Origin: Botryotinia globosa
Taxonomy: Eukaryota; Ascomycota; Leotiomycetes; Helotiales; Sclerotiniaceae
Direction of reading: 5' to 3'
Assembly (NCBI GenBank): GCA_014898425.1
Contig: RCSZ01000006.1
Location: forward strand, 620,001 to 684,000
Length of the DNA stretch: 64,000 bases
The notes beneath the pieces are model-generated. The model did no database searches. It was not told the DNA's origin and was given only the letters and a program-made list of their open reading frames with translations. The position numbers and the translations under genes were made by a program. Below are positions 47,059 to 57,760 of the stretch, in pieces. The first letter of the stretch is position 1, and each line of letters starts with the position of its first letter.

Positions 47059-49409
47059 GCCAGTCATTGGATCCGAGGTTGAATTGTGTGTGATGGATGA
47101 TGTTTTCTCTTCAGTTACTGCTTGCTATACATCTGGCGAGTTTTATAGGGTTGGAACAATTGTAGTTTGGGACAAGCGGAGGGGATATGGATTGCTGTGT
47201 ATATGAGATACTCGATTGAGCGAACAGTAACTGGCGTTCCGGATTAGGACTTATCTTACTCTCTATTTTATTTATTGATTCATTCGACCTTGGGATTGGT
47301 AGTTTTTTTTACGACTGACGTGGAGCAATTTTCAATTCTTAGTCGCACTTATGAGATGATTGATGATATGATGTGCCGTTATAGTAGTCTGTGTGTTTTA
47401 TTTCATGTGTTAAACTAAATCTAGGCTCCTCACTCTGGGAGAAGGGGGTCGAGGTAACACTTTTCTGATATGAGTCGTTCTCTTGATTGAGATAATGTGA
47501 CAGATATTGTAAGGGATGAATTATAATGTATGAATGCCGAGGGCGTATTGATGTGTTATTATCCACACCCGATACTATCTCATCTGTCTAACGTCTTATA
47601 TTGGATGAGCAGCGATTCTAGATTTCAACATCTCAAGGATAAATGTATGGAGTCATTGGAGTGAGAGAGGAAGTTTATAGATGGAAATGATATGCGGCGA
47701 TACAAATTTGTTTTTGAATACCTACTAGGTAGGTCGGTAGGTAGGTATCTATATATGACCTCTTCCTTTCCCCTCTCTCAATCCCATTGCTGGAGAATAC
47801 AAAGTACCCAACTCCTGTGATGTTATCTCCATATCAACTTGGAACTTACCATGGCTCTTTTCCTTTGCATCCAAAATCAAGTGTTGAAAACTTGATCGAT
47901 ATCTGGATAGTGATTAGGTGTACTTACTGTACCTCGTAGGTAGTAGCTAGGATCTTTGATATATATATATATATATACAGAAAACGGTGGATATATTGTA
48001 TTGTATTGTATTGCATTGTATTATATCGCAAAAGTTATAATCTCGTAGAGTTGTCGTCTTCTTGAAATGTGATCTGGCAAGTACATAGTAGATAGTACAG
48101 TATCTGATATCTGATCTGTCTCTCCTTACTAGATATGAGTTTCAATAACGTCTACCCGTTGAATGAATGTTGAAAGCATGCTAAAAGCATCAATTAAGAA
48201 TCCATGTACTAACTAACCTTATGACTTTCATCATTAGCCGCGATAACACCAACCGTTGCAATCTTGGAGATATCTACAATGTGATTGGTACCCAATTATC
48301 ACCAGTGCCTTGTTTTACCTCGTTTCTAGAAGATCCCCAAATATACTTTTTATGATCCTTTATCATTTATCATTTCTTTCCTCACTACCGGATATTGAGC
48401 AAGGATTCTCTGCGTGGTGCTCCGATACAACCGAAAAAGCACAACTCACTCGTACAGTTATACCTAGTAGGTACTTCACTCATACATACTTAACAAAATG
48501 CTTCATCATAACGTCGTTAAGACTTCGTGCAGACTTCGTGCAGACTTCGTACATGTCCCTCAGAATACAACACGTACCTACATACCTATTCATCATCACC
48601 TTCTCCCCAATTCTTTTCTCTCGTCCTTTCGCTTCACTAACATCCCATAATCTACTTCATCCCCCTGAATTCTCCATAGATATATCACCTACCCAGTCAA
48701 TTGGCTCCCAACCCAACCTGAATCTCTCTATATAAGGCGACAGGCAATTGCATCTCTCTTCCCCTCCACTTAAGGCTTCGGGCCTTGTTTATTCCCTTTT
48801 TCTGACGACCTTAAGCCTGGTCCTGGACTGGAATATTCCACCCCCCCCCCCCCCCCCCCCCCCCAGCAGCCCAGCAGCCCAGCTTTACTAGTAAACTATC
48901 AACCCTTGAAAGCTCCGACCTCTATACTCCAAAGGGAAAAATTCGACCCGCTAAAGTAGATTCCACGGAATCTTGGTTAAACTTGTTATATATGGTACAT
49001 GGCTAGTGATGATGAAGAACTCTCAAGTCTCGCAATCGGTATTGGGAAACCATAAGGCACATTTGGAGCGGACTCAATTCTATCGGTAAAAGGAAAAGAA
49101 AAGCTTTGTCATTCAATCAAAAGATCTACCCTATTTGCGCGGTACAAAGACTGGCAGAAGCTTCACAATCAATTGCGCACATCTTAGACTTCCCCACGTA
49201 CGCCACAGCTTGTATCGAAGATCTTCAATTCAAATTGTTCAGTACGAACCCATGCCATCTTCGACAACTCTGCTTGCATGCTTCCGCACATATCAAGACT
49301 CGAATACGCGAGCTCGTCAAATTCTCTAACATCACCGGGGGCCGCCATCTTTGTGAGGTTTGGATGGTTAGGCATGGTTTTCTAAACCTCCATCGGAAGG
49401 AATCGCGGG
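47059..49409. other. Intergenic region with microsatellites and a C24 tract
   Basis: The 3' flank of the disordered-protein gene and the upstream region of the RasGAP gene. It holds short TAGGTAGG and TA repeats (about 47725-47980), a threefold AGACTTCGTGC direct repeat at about 48520-48550 and a run of 24 C at 48841-48864. No supportable gene. Confidence 0.55.
48841..48864. repeat. C24 homopolymer tract
   Basis: Twenty-four uninterrupted C bases, followed by CAGCAGCCCAGCAGCCCAG repeats. The true length is uncertain, as homopolymers of this size are often miscalled. Confidence 0.85.
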
Positions 49410-52400
49410 ATGAGTCTATTGTCACCAGGTATGGATACCAGAGATTATAATGGGTCGTCTGGAAGGGAAAACACTGTACGAGATTGGGGGGAGAATGCGG
49501 CAGAGACACTGGCACGAAGATTCTCTCCGAGTGAGCCACGACGATCGCGGGGCCCTGGCTTGAATACAACGATTCGCACAGTTACACCCGAACCTGTCGA
49601 GGTAACAGACGACAATTTAAGCATACTAGAGACTCCGCCTAGACTCTTTCCATCTGTGCAAACGTCGCCGCGATCGATCCCCGGCGGAGAAAAGCCTAGA
49701 GAACGCCGTCAAGGCCTTGTTTTCCATGATTCATATAGCAGTGACTCCATTGACAAGCCTCCTCAGAGTACCATGAGTCTTCGATCTCGACCTCGAACAT
49801 ATACCGTAGATGCTACCACACGAAAAAGATCAGGATCGAGAGGGGCTCCTAGGAATAGACAGCGAATTGGCTCAATACATTCCACAAACTCATCATCTTT
49901 CCATGACATCGAGCCACGGCCCGATACTAATACTGCCATCGGATATCCATCCACTTCTAACAGAAAGACATTGACTAAATCCAACTCTCTCAAAAAAGAA
50001 AAGGGGTCGGGTAGACGATTGGTTAAAAAGCACTCAAGGCCGACTTCGCCATTTCAAGCATTTGTAGATATACCTGCCGTCGATTCTCTTCCAGATCCGG
50101 TGCCTACTGGGAACACTAAGAAAATATTGGGTCTCATGAAAAGTTTACGTGGTCGTATGAGGGGTGAAGTCGAGTATCAGACAGTAGAACGCGGGCAATG
50201 GTATCGAGGTGTGTGTTATATTGACAATGTGAAAGGCTCTGTAATGCATGAGGACGACGATAAAGGACCTTTTCACATTGCTGTAGCAACCGACCTACGA
50301 GGATGTAGGGTCAAACCGATCATATACTCATTGGAACGACAAGTAAGGTGTCTGGAGATATTAAATCCAAGTCTCGGTTTAGACCTTCGTCTTTTACCAA
50401 CAGACCCTGCTGAATTTGATCCCTGGTTAGCAGCGATACTACCATGGCAACAGATCAGGCTAGCGTCATCTTTGACAAGTCCGCTGAAATCTCCAATAGG
50501 ACATCACGACGACCGACGCCCAGCAGTGGATCGGCGAGGTTCCGCGTATAGTAATAAAGACTCAAATATTATCAAAGTAGCCAAGCTCCTCTTGTGGGAC
50601 AAAGGGCCACCCTTATCCCCTGAGTCCATTATCACTCGTCGCTCAACGCGACATCTGCGTAACTCTGGACAGCAGTGGCGTAGGATATCCTGCATACTTC
50701 AGGATAACGGCGATCTCAAGGTTCTGACCGAAAATGATGCTTTATTGCTTTCAGTCGTTCAGCTCCCACAATTGTCCAGAAGCGCAATCCAAAAGCTTGA
50801 CAAGTCAGTACTGGGAGAAGAATATTGCATTGCCATATTTCCACAGTACACTTCCACATCCACAGATTTGTCCATATTTAGACCCATCTACCTAGCATTA
50901 GAATCACGATTGGTATTCGAAGTTTGGTTATGTCTCTTGAGGGCTTTCACAATTCCAGAAATATATGGACACGATACCCCACAGCAAATAGAAGCTGATG
51001 CCGAAGGTGAGGAATTGCCTGAGGGATATCCTTCTTCAACTAACGATATGTTCCGAATTGAGAAGTCTCTCAACATGCGAATCGTTGAAGCTAAATTTCG
51101 AAAATCTGGTATCAGGGCAGATTTACCCCAGTATGGCAGGCACTCGGTAAGGCCAGAGCCAGATGGGATTCTCGGTGACTACTTTGCAGAGGTCATGCTT
51201 GATGGTGAGGTTCGCGCCCGTACAATAACAAAGCTGGAGACCAGAAATCCATTTTGGCGAGAAGAGTGCGAATTTACGGATCTGCCTGCTTATTTACCAA
51301 AACTATCGATAGTTTTGAAACGTATGGAAATGTCACAACTAACCGTGCAAGGATTCTTGTCAAGTTCAAGCGTTCAAGTGGCGGACCAGCAAGTAGAAAC
51401 TATCTGTGGAGTAGTTGAAATATCTGTTGACAAGCTCGAGCGAGGCAAGGATAATGAGGCATGGTGGCCAATTTTGGATCAAAATCAAGAGCAGGTTGGG
51501 GAGATGCTAATGAGACTTCGACATGATGAAGTTGTTGTACTTCTTGCCAAAGATTATCAACCAATCTCTGAGCTTCTACATAATTTCAATAATGGGTTGA
51601 CACTTCAAATATCTCAAGTCATACCCAATAATCTCAGGCAATTATCTGAAACACTGATAAATATATTCCAAGTATCTGGAAACGGATCCGAATGGCTAAA
51701 AGCCCTAGTTGAAGACGAAATCGATGGCATCGGAAAAGAAGCACCAACAAAACGACTTAGATACAGCAGGAGGATTGGCTCAAATGAGGTTTCCTTCACG
51801 TCCCTTGAGCGGGAACAATCGGTTCGAGACATGGGGAAAAGCCTCAATACTGAAGCGAATCTCTTGTTCCGAGGAAACTCCTTACTAACGCAAGCTCTCG
51901 ATTTTCACATGAGACGAGTTGGGAAGGAATATCTCTCTGAAATTTTGGGAGATCAAATTCGTACCATCAACAACATTAATCCTGATTGCGAAGTCGACCC
52001 ATCTAGAATTGATAACGACGGTGCATTCGAGAGGAATTGGGTCTCGTTGATTGCTTTAACTACTGACGTCTGGAGATCAATAGCAGATTCTGCAACTCGA
52101 TGTCCACCAGAATTGCGACAAATCTTCAAGTACATCCGTGCGGTTGCTGAAGATAGATACGGAGATTTTCTTCGTACTGTTGCATATACTAGTGTCTCTG
52201 GATTCATATTTTTACGATTTTTCTGCCCAGCAATTCTTAATCCAAAATTGTTTGGACTACTCCCAGATCATCCCCAACCGAAAGCCCAGCGAACGTTCAC
52301 CTTGATAGCAAAAAGTTTACAAGCCTTGGCAAACTTATCAAGCTTTGGTCAAAAAGAGTCATGGATGGAACCGATGAACAAATTTCTTCATCAGCATCGT

Positions 52401-53453
52401 CAAGGTGTGAAGGATTTTCTCGATTCTATTTGTGCTATAGCCCCGGATCGTGCAACATTTGCGGTTCCTGCGTCGTACTCCACACCCATTACCATTCTCG
52501 CAAGACTACCTCCCACTTCTCGAGAAGGATTTCCTTCTTTGCCGTACTTGATTGACCATGCACGAAGTTTTGCCGACTTGGTCAAATTATGGCTAGAAGG
52601 AACCTCGAATCCCATGACCCAATACTTTGAAGGTGATCTTGGTGAATTCAACGAGTTGTGTATAGCTCTCAAGAAGCGCACCGATGAATGTATACTCAAA
52701 GCCGAAGAGTACGGTGATCGCGTTGCCGATCAGATTTCTCTCCAATTCGAAGATATAGTCGAAGGTCTCCAGAATACACATTTCCACGAATCCCCTCAAA
52801 TTCTCCCACTCCCTCCGACACAATCGTATTTCGAACCAGATTCAGAACATCAACATCCTATCCTCCCACCTCCTTGGCAGGACTACTCAATGAGTAATAG
52901 CAATGCCACCGAAATAAATAATACAAGCCAAACGTATCTTCGCGCTCCCGGTTCCGCAGGCAGTGGAAGTGAAAGAATAGGCATGGTCTCTACCTTGAGT
53001 AGTAAAGATAAAGAAAAGAAAGAGAAACAAAATTTCTGGGAGGCAACTTTTGGGAAAGATTCAAAATATCAGAGACCTTATGCACCACCGCCAGATAACA
53101 GCGCACAACAGTTGGGTATGCAAGCCTCTAGTCCGCCAGGCGGAAAGGGCTTAGGGGGACTTGGACTTAATAGACAGGAAAAACAAAGTAGGAGTTTTCT
53201 AGGTGGATTGAGGAGGAAGGGAAAACAGGAACCCAAGAGTCAGGGGAGTGGAAGTAGTAATGATGGGGGTTTCATAATGGCACCGGCACCTGCAACAGGG
53301 ATGGGGATGGGTATCCCAGAGGGGATGAGTATTGATACTGGAAATGGAAGAGGCGCGAGGGTAGAAGGCTTCCGAGAGGAAATCGTGTCGCCTACGATGG
53401 GGAGTTGGGGACATTTACAAAGAGAAGGAAGAGGTGATGGGGGTATGTTTTAG
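49410..53453 (+). CDS. Ras GTPase-activating protein with PH-like, C2 and RasGAP domains
   Basis: Predicted GAP that speeds GTP hydrolysis on a Ras-family GTPase; among fungal RasGAPs the layout is closest to Bud2/CLA2. A single exon encodes 1347 residues from the ATG at 49410. The N-terminal about 240 residues are disordered and basic. Two PH-like stretches follow (about 245-355 and 420-525), then a C2-like region (about 570-655, with GDYFAEVMLDGEVRAR and NPFWREECEF). The RasGAP domain spans about 800-1060: LLFRGNSLLTQ carries the arginine finger at about residue 820, and the signature SGFIFLRFFCPAILNPKLF lies at about 930-948, followed by LQALANLSSFG. The C-terminal about 200 residues are Pro/Gly-rich and disordered. 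Both the finger Arg and the FLR...PA motif are intact, so it should be active. Which GTPase it serves is inference. Confidence 0.92.
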   Translation: MSLLSPGMDTRDYNGSSGRENTVRDWGENAAETLARRFSPSEPRRSRGPGLNTTIRTVTPEPVEVTDDNLSILETPPRLFPSVQTSPRSIPGGEKPRERRQGLVFHDSYSSDSIDKPPQSTMSLRSRPRTYTVDATTRKRSGSRGAPRNRQRIGSIHSTNSSSFHDIEPRPDTNTAIGYPSTSNRKTLTKSNSLKKEKGSGRRLVKKHSRPTSPFQAFVDIPAVDSLPDPVPTGNTKKILGLMKSLRGRMRGEVEYQTVERGQWYRGVCYIDNVKGSVMHEDDDKGPFHIAVATDLRGCRVKPIIYSLERQVRCLEILNPSLGLDLRLLPTDPAEFDPWLAAILPWQQIRLASSLTSPLKSPIGHHDDRRPAVDRRGSAYSNKDSNIIKVAKLLLWDKGPPLSPESIITRRSTRHLRNSGQQWRRISCILQDNGDLKVLTENDALLLSVVQLPQLSRSAIQKLDKSVLGEEYCIAIFPQYTSTSTDLSIFRPIYLALESRLVFEVWLCLLRAFTIPEIYGHDTPQQIEADAEGEELPEGYPSSTNDMFRIEKSLNMRIVEAKFRKSGIRADLPQYGRHSVRPEPDGILGDYFAEVMLDGEVRARTITKLETRNPFWREECEFTDLPAYLPKLSIVLKRMEMSQLTVQGFLSSSSVQVADQQVETICGVVEISVDKLERGKDNEAWWPILDQNQEQVGEMLMRLRHDEVVVLLAKDYQPISELLHNFNNGLTLQISQVIPNNLRQLSETLINIFQVSGNGSEWLKALVEDEIDGIGKEAPTKRLRYSRRIGSNEVSFTSLEREQSVRDMGKSLNTEANLLFRGNSLLTQALDFHMRRVGKEYLSEILGDQIRTINNINPDCEVDPSRIDNDGAFERNWVSLIALTTDVWRSIADSATRCPPELRQIFKYIRAVAEDRYGDFLRTVAYTSVSGFIFLRFFCPAILNPKLFGLLPDHPQPKAQRTFTLIAKSLQALANLSSFGQKESWMEPMNKFLHQHRQGVKDFLDSICAIAPDRATFAVPASYSTPITILARLPPTSREGFPSLPYLIDHARSFADLVKLWLEGTSNPMTQYFEGDLGEFNELCIALKKRTDECILKAEEYGDRVADQISLQFEDIVEGLQNTHFHESPQILPLPPTQSYFEPDSEHQHPILPPPWQDYSMSNSNATEINNTSQTYLRAPGSAGSGSERIGMVSTLSSKDKEKKEKQNFWEATFGKDSKYQRPYAPPPDNSAQQLGMQASSPPGGKGLGGLGLNRQEKQSRSFLGGLRRKGKQEPKSQGSGSSNDGGFIMAPAPATGMGMGIPEGMSIDTGNGRGARVEGFREEIVSPTMGSWGHLQREGRGDGGMF

Positions 53454-53958
53454 CATGGGAAGAGGAGAGCGGAGTTGGTCACGAGAGGAAGAAAGATGAG
53501 AATGGCGAGGAAAAGTATGGAGAAGAACAGAGGAGAGAGCGCTTTTCGTCTTGTGCAATTCTATATTGAGTGAGCATCTATATACTTTATTACTTTTGCT
53601 GTCAATATTCTCATGTTGAATTAAATATTTATTACGAGTATAGATTTATGAATATCTTTATTCATATTTTATTTCCATGCTATGCTATCTATGTATTTAG
53701 TTGCTCTTTGTGTGTATGTATGTATATATTTCGGTTTGTATGCATATATATATCGGTTTGTATGTATATCATTTCCTCTCATCTTGCTGGTTATAGTTAT
53801 TTTCGTGGGTTGGTAGGTAGGTTGATAGGTAGGTAGGTAGGTGGGTAGGTATCCTTCAAATCATCTATTTTTTTTTGTTTTTTTTTTGTTTTTGGTGGGA
53901 GGGATGGTATTTAAATTATTGAAAATTTCGATGGTCTTGCTCTTTTCTATGTATATGT

Positions 53959-54185
53959 ATATGTATGTAGGTATGTATGTAGGTATGTATGTAGGTATGT
54001 ATGTAGGTATGTATGTAGGTATGTATGTAGGTATGTATGTAGGTATGTATGTAGGTATGTATGTAGGTATGTATGTAGGTATGTATGTAGGTATGTATGT
54101 AGGTATGTATGTAGGTATGTATGTAGGTATGTATGTAGGTATGTATGTAGGTATGTATGTAGGTATGTATGTAGGTATGTATGTA
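53959..54185. repeat. 12-base minisatellite (GGTATGTATGTA)n, interrupted
   Basis: About nineteen nearly perfect tandem copies of a 12-base unit precede the TIR element. The same unit resumes directly after it (61295-61330, with AGATATGTATGT variants), so the array was the insertion target. The open frames across it on both strands are artefacts of the repeat. Confidence 0.93.
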
Positions 54186-54685
54186 AGAGTTTAGGCCCTG
54201 GCTTATCGCACACTAAGCGAAAACACACTAAAAAGCCTCATTTCTTTAACTTTTGAATTATATATTATTCCAATTAATCTTTAAATTAGATTTATAAAAT
54301 TTATTCTGATAATAAATAAAAAATGAAATTATATAAAAAAATGAGTGAATTATTTTTAATAATTTTCTTAATAAAATTATAGGTATTTAAAATTGAAATT
54401 CCTGAAATTTTCAAAAAAATCGATTTTTTTGTATGGGAAAAGCATTATATATTAAAAAATTTGAAGATTTCCAACTTTAAATACTTATAACTTTATTTAA
54501 AAAATTATTAAAAATATTTCACTTATTTTTTCAGAAATTAATTATAGATATTATTTAAATAATCAATTTTCAAATTATATCTTTTATTTATTAAAGAATT
54601 ATAAAAATAATTAATTTATATAGGAAAACGATATTTTTATAGGGATTTTATTACGAAATAGAGTGGTGTGCGATAAGCCAAGGCC

Positions 54686-54835
54686 TGTCAGGGTACAGGT
54701 AAAGACTTATATTATATCATAAGGGTTCTAAATGCTATAAAAGATTGAGACCTTATTATAAAAAGTAAAGTATACTAAAAATATATTAAGAATTTATATT
54801 TAAAATATAAAGATAATATAATTGATATTGTAATA
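54686..54835 (-). repeat. 3' LTR (150 bases) of the Ty3/gypsy element
   Basis: Aligns base for base with the LTR at 61130-61279. Differences are almost all C/T or G/A transitions, with this copy carrying A and T in the distal half where the other copy keeps G and C. Confidence 0.87.
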
Positions 54836-57499
54836 ATACTTTCCTCTTAGAGTTTACTTATTTCAAATAAACTAAGGTATAAATTAATTTTGTTATTTTT
54901 CAATAAAGTTATAAAGAATCGATTCAATAGATTAATTTATTATTATATTAAATGAATAATAAGATTGATCAAATAAAAACCCAAAATCCCTTGAAATAAT
55001 ATTAGAATATTTTAATTTTTATTATAAAATTAAAACGAATTATTTTTAAAATAATAATTAATTGATAGATTTTTTTCGATTTATCCAATCCCTATTTAAA
55101 AGTTATTTTTGATATAATAGTATTTGAGATAATAGGTTTTTTGAATTCAATCTATATAAACGGATTTGGTTTGTTTGGGTATATTAGATGAAATATAATA
55201 ATTATTTTTTCCTGGCTTCAAAAATCCTTAGCTAATTGTTATAATAATAGATAATGCTTTTATTTAATATAATAATGAAAATTGTATTTATTATAATAAT
55301 TGAGAATCTTTTCAAATTCCTATTGCTTAATTTCCTTATATATTTTATTATCTTTTTTAAAAACTTGGTTTTGATTTTTGTGTGATTTGATAATATTAAT
55401 AATATTTTGGTTTAATAATCCTAATAAATAATAGAACAATCGAAATAATAAGTTATAAAATATCAAAAAAATCTTGAAATTAATTAAAAATTGTAATAAA
55501 CAAATCTATTTATAGATTTTAAGGATTTTATAAAAACTATTCCATTTATTATCATTCTTTTTTATTAAACGATTAGTTTTTATATTCTTTATATTAATCT
55601 ATATCTTATTATTTTTTTTGTAAAGAAAGATATTAGTGTAGATTCTATTAATATAATCTTTATATTTTTGAATCAATTAGATTATAAACGCTTTAAGCTT
55701 AATTAAAATGAAATCAAATCTATTTATAATTTTATTAGTTTTAAAAAACTCTTGTTTTTTTTGGTATAATAGATTTGATAGAATTGATATAAATAGTTCA
55801 ATTTTGAGATATAAATAATAATTGTAATTAACGAAAAACAGGGATATATTAATAGTTTTTGATATAATATTATTCAATGTAAATTCTATAAATAAAAGCT
55901 AATTAAATTAATCGTTTTAATAAAAGTTTATAAAAATATGAAGATATTATTTGAATATAATATTAATCCTCTTTATTTAATTATCGAATTTGGAATGAAA
56001 TAAAAAAGATTATTTCAAAATAATCAATAAACATTTGGATAAATATTTTCAGAATTTAGAAACGAATTGAAAACCCCTATCGAATATAATATTATTGAAA
56101 ACGTTATATAAACAATATATTTTTTCAATAAATCAATCTATAAGTTTCTTTATAGATAATCCTATTACTAATATAAAATATTGTATTTTAATCAAATAGC
56201 AAACAATTATAATGATATACTAATATTTCTTTTTATAATATTCATTGATTGATAATAATATAATATAATCAATAAAAATATTTAATTAAAAACAAAATGA
56301 TATTAATAAAGATTTAAGGAATCTAGATATAACAAAGCAAAAGATTTTGATACAAAAATAGAATTAATAAGCTTATATAAATATCTCAATCTCTTTAGAT
56401 ATATTAAGCTATTAATATATACAAAAAACGAGATTGATAATTTTGATATAGTCTAAATATCTGATTAATCCAATTGAATATATATAGTATATAATTTATA
56501 TATAAAATTTAATAGAGAAAGAAACAAAAAGGTAATTATAATAAAAAATCTTATTATTAATTAATTTATAATTTTATAAAATTATTTAAAAATCCTTTTG
56601 AATATCTAATAATTAATAATAAATAAAAAAGTTTCAAAGTATTATATATATAATTATAATTAATTCGGATAATCTATATGCTTTATTAATAAAATTATTA
56701 ATCGGTTTATTAATATTAAGAATAATTATATTTATTAAAGCTATAATTAAATCTAAATCATTACTTGTTTATTGAATAATATCCTTGAATATAATAATAT
56801 CAAATATCTATTCTAAAAGGATTATTTATAAATAGTTTTTGATTTGATTGTTATTAGGATTGATATATACTGAATAGTTTTTAGTTTTGTAATTCAAAAT
56901 GTTAAAGTGAATAATTTTGTAATTAGATCGATATATAATATAGAAATTGAATTCTAATAAAAATTCGATTTATTTAATTTATTATTGATTTAATATTTTT
57001 ATTGATATAAAGTATTCGAGATTCTTATAATTGATAATGATTTCGAATAGTTTTTGAGTATTGTATAATTCCGGTTTTTATTCCTTTAATAATTTTATAA
57101 TTATTAGGAGTTTTTTATTATAAATCTTGTAATTGTATTTAATAATATTATGTTTTGATGAAAAGTATATTATTGGATATAGGTTTCTCTTATTATTATA
57201 TTATAAAAGGATATTATTTGTAATCTAATTGGAAGTATTGATTTTGACTATTATATAATAATAATAATCAAATATAATAAAAACTAAAACAAAAAAAAAA
57301 GTATTTTTTAATATTATAAAAGTATTTTTTTATTCAAAATCCTAATTCTATATTCTTTCCTTTTTTAAAAGATAATTAAAGGATTTTATAATCTTAGAAA
57401 AATTGTAAATAAAATATCAATAAAAATTAACAAATTCAAAAAAACATTGAAGGTTTTTGAATTTAATTAATAATTTCTAGTTGAATATAGTATTGATTT

Positions 57500-57760
57500 T
57501 CTTTAGGTTTATTTTTATATCTTCTAAGATAATAATTAAATCAAAATATTTGATTCTTTTTGTTTCGAATTTGTATTTATTAATATTGATTTGTAATCCA
57601 ATATTAATCAATCACTAGACAATCTTATGAATATATCTTCTATAATTTATAATATTCTTGAAATAAATTAAAATATTATTTAAATATATTATATAAGTTT
57701 TATTCAAAAGATTAAAGAAAATATAATTGATATAATTCTAAAACAAGATTAATATATTAC
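57500..57760 (-). pseudogene. Reverse-transcriptase relic (Ty3/gypsy pol)
   Basis: On the minus strand, the sequence around 57660-57686 reads YLNNILIYF, and the downstream part (57510-57605) reads GLQINI followed by KYKFETKRIKYF, the order found after the catalytic motif in Ty3/gypsy reverse transcriptases. Upstream, NKTYII occupies the position of the strand before the motif. Both catalytic aspartates are changed to Asn, and stop codons interrupt the frame, so it is non-functional. Confidence 0.78.

Noticed and set aside
49106..49450. Plus-strand open frame just before the RasGAP gene
   Set aside because: Overlaps the RasGAP start in another frame and has no recognisable features; more likely leader sequence.
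53841..54228. Open frames on both strands with GMYV and HTYL repeats
   Set aside because: Produced by the 12-base minisatellite, whose length is a multiple of three; no other coding character.
55677..55877. Small minus-strand open frame inside the AT-rich island
   Set aside because: Lies in the RIP-degraded retrotransposon; Asn/Ile/Leu/Lys-dominated composition is expected from AT-rich DNA.
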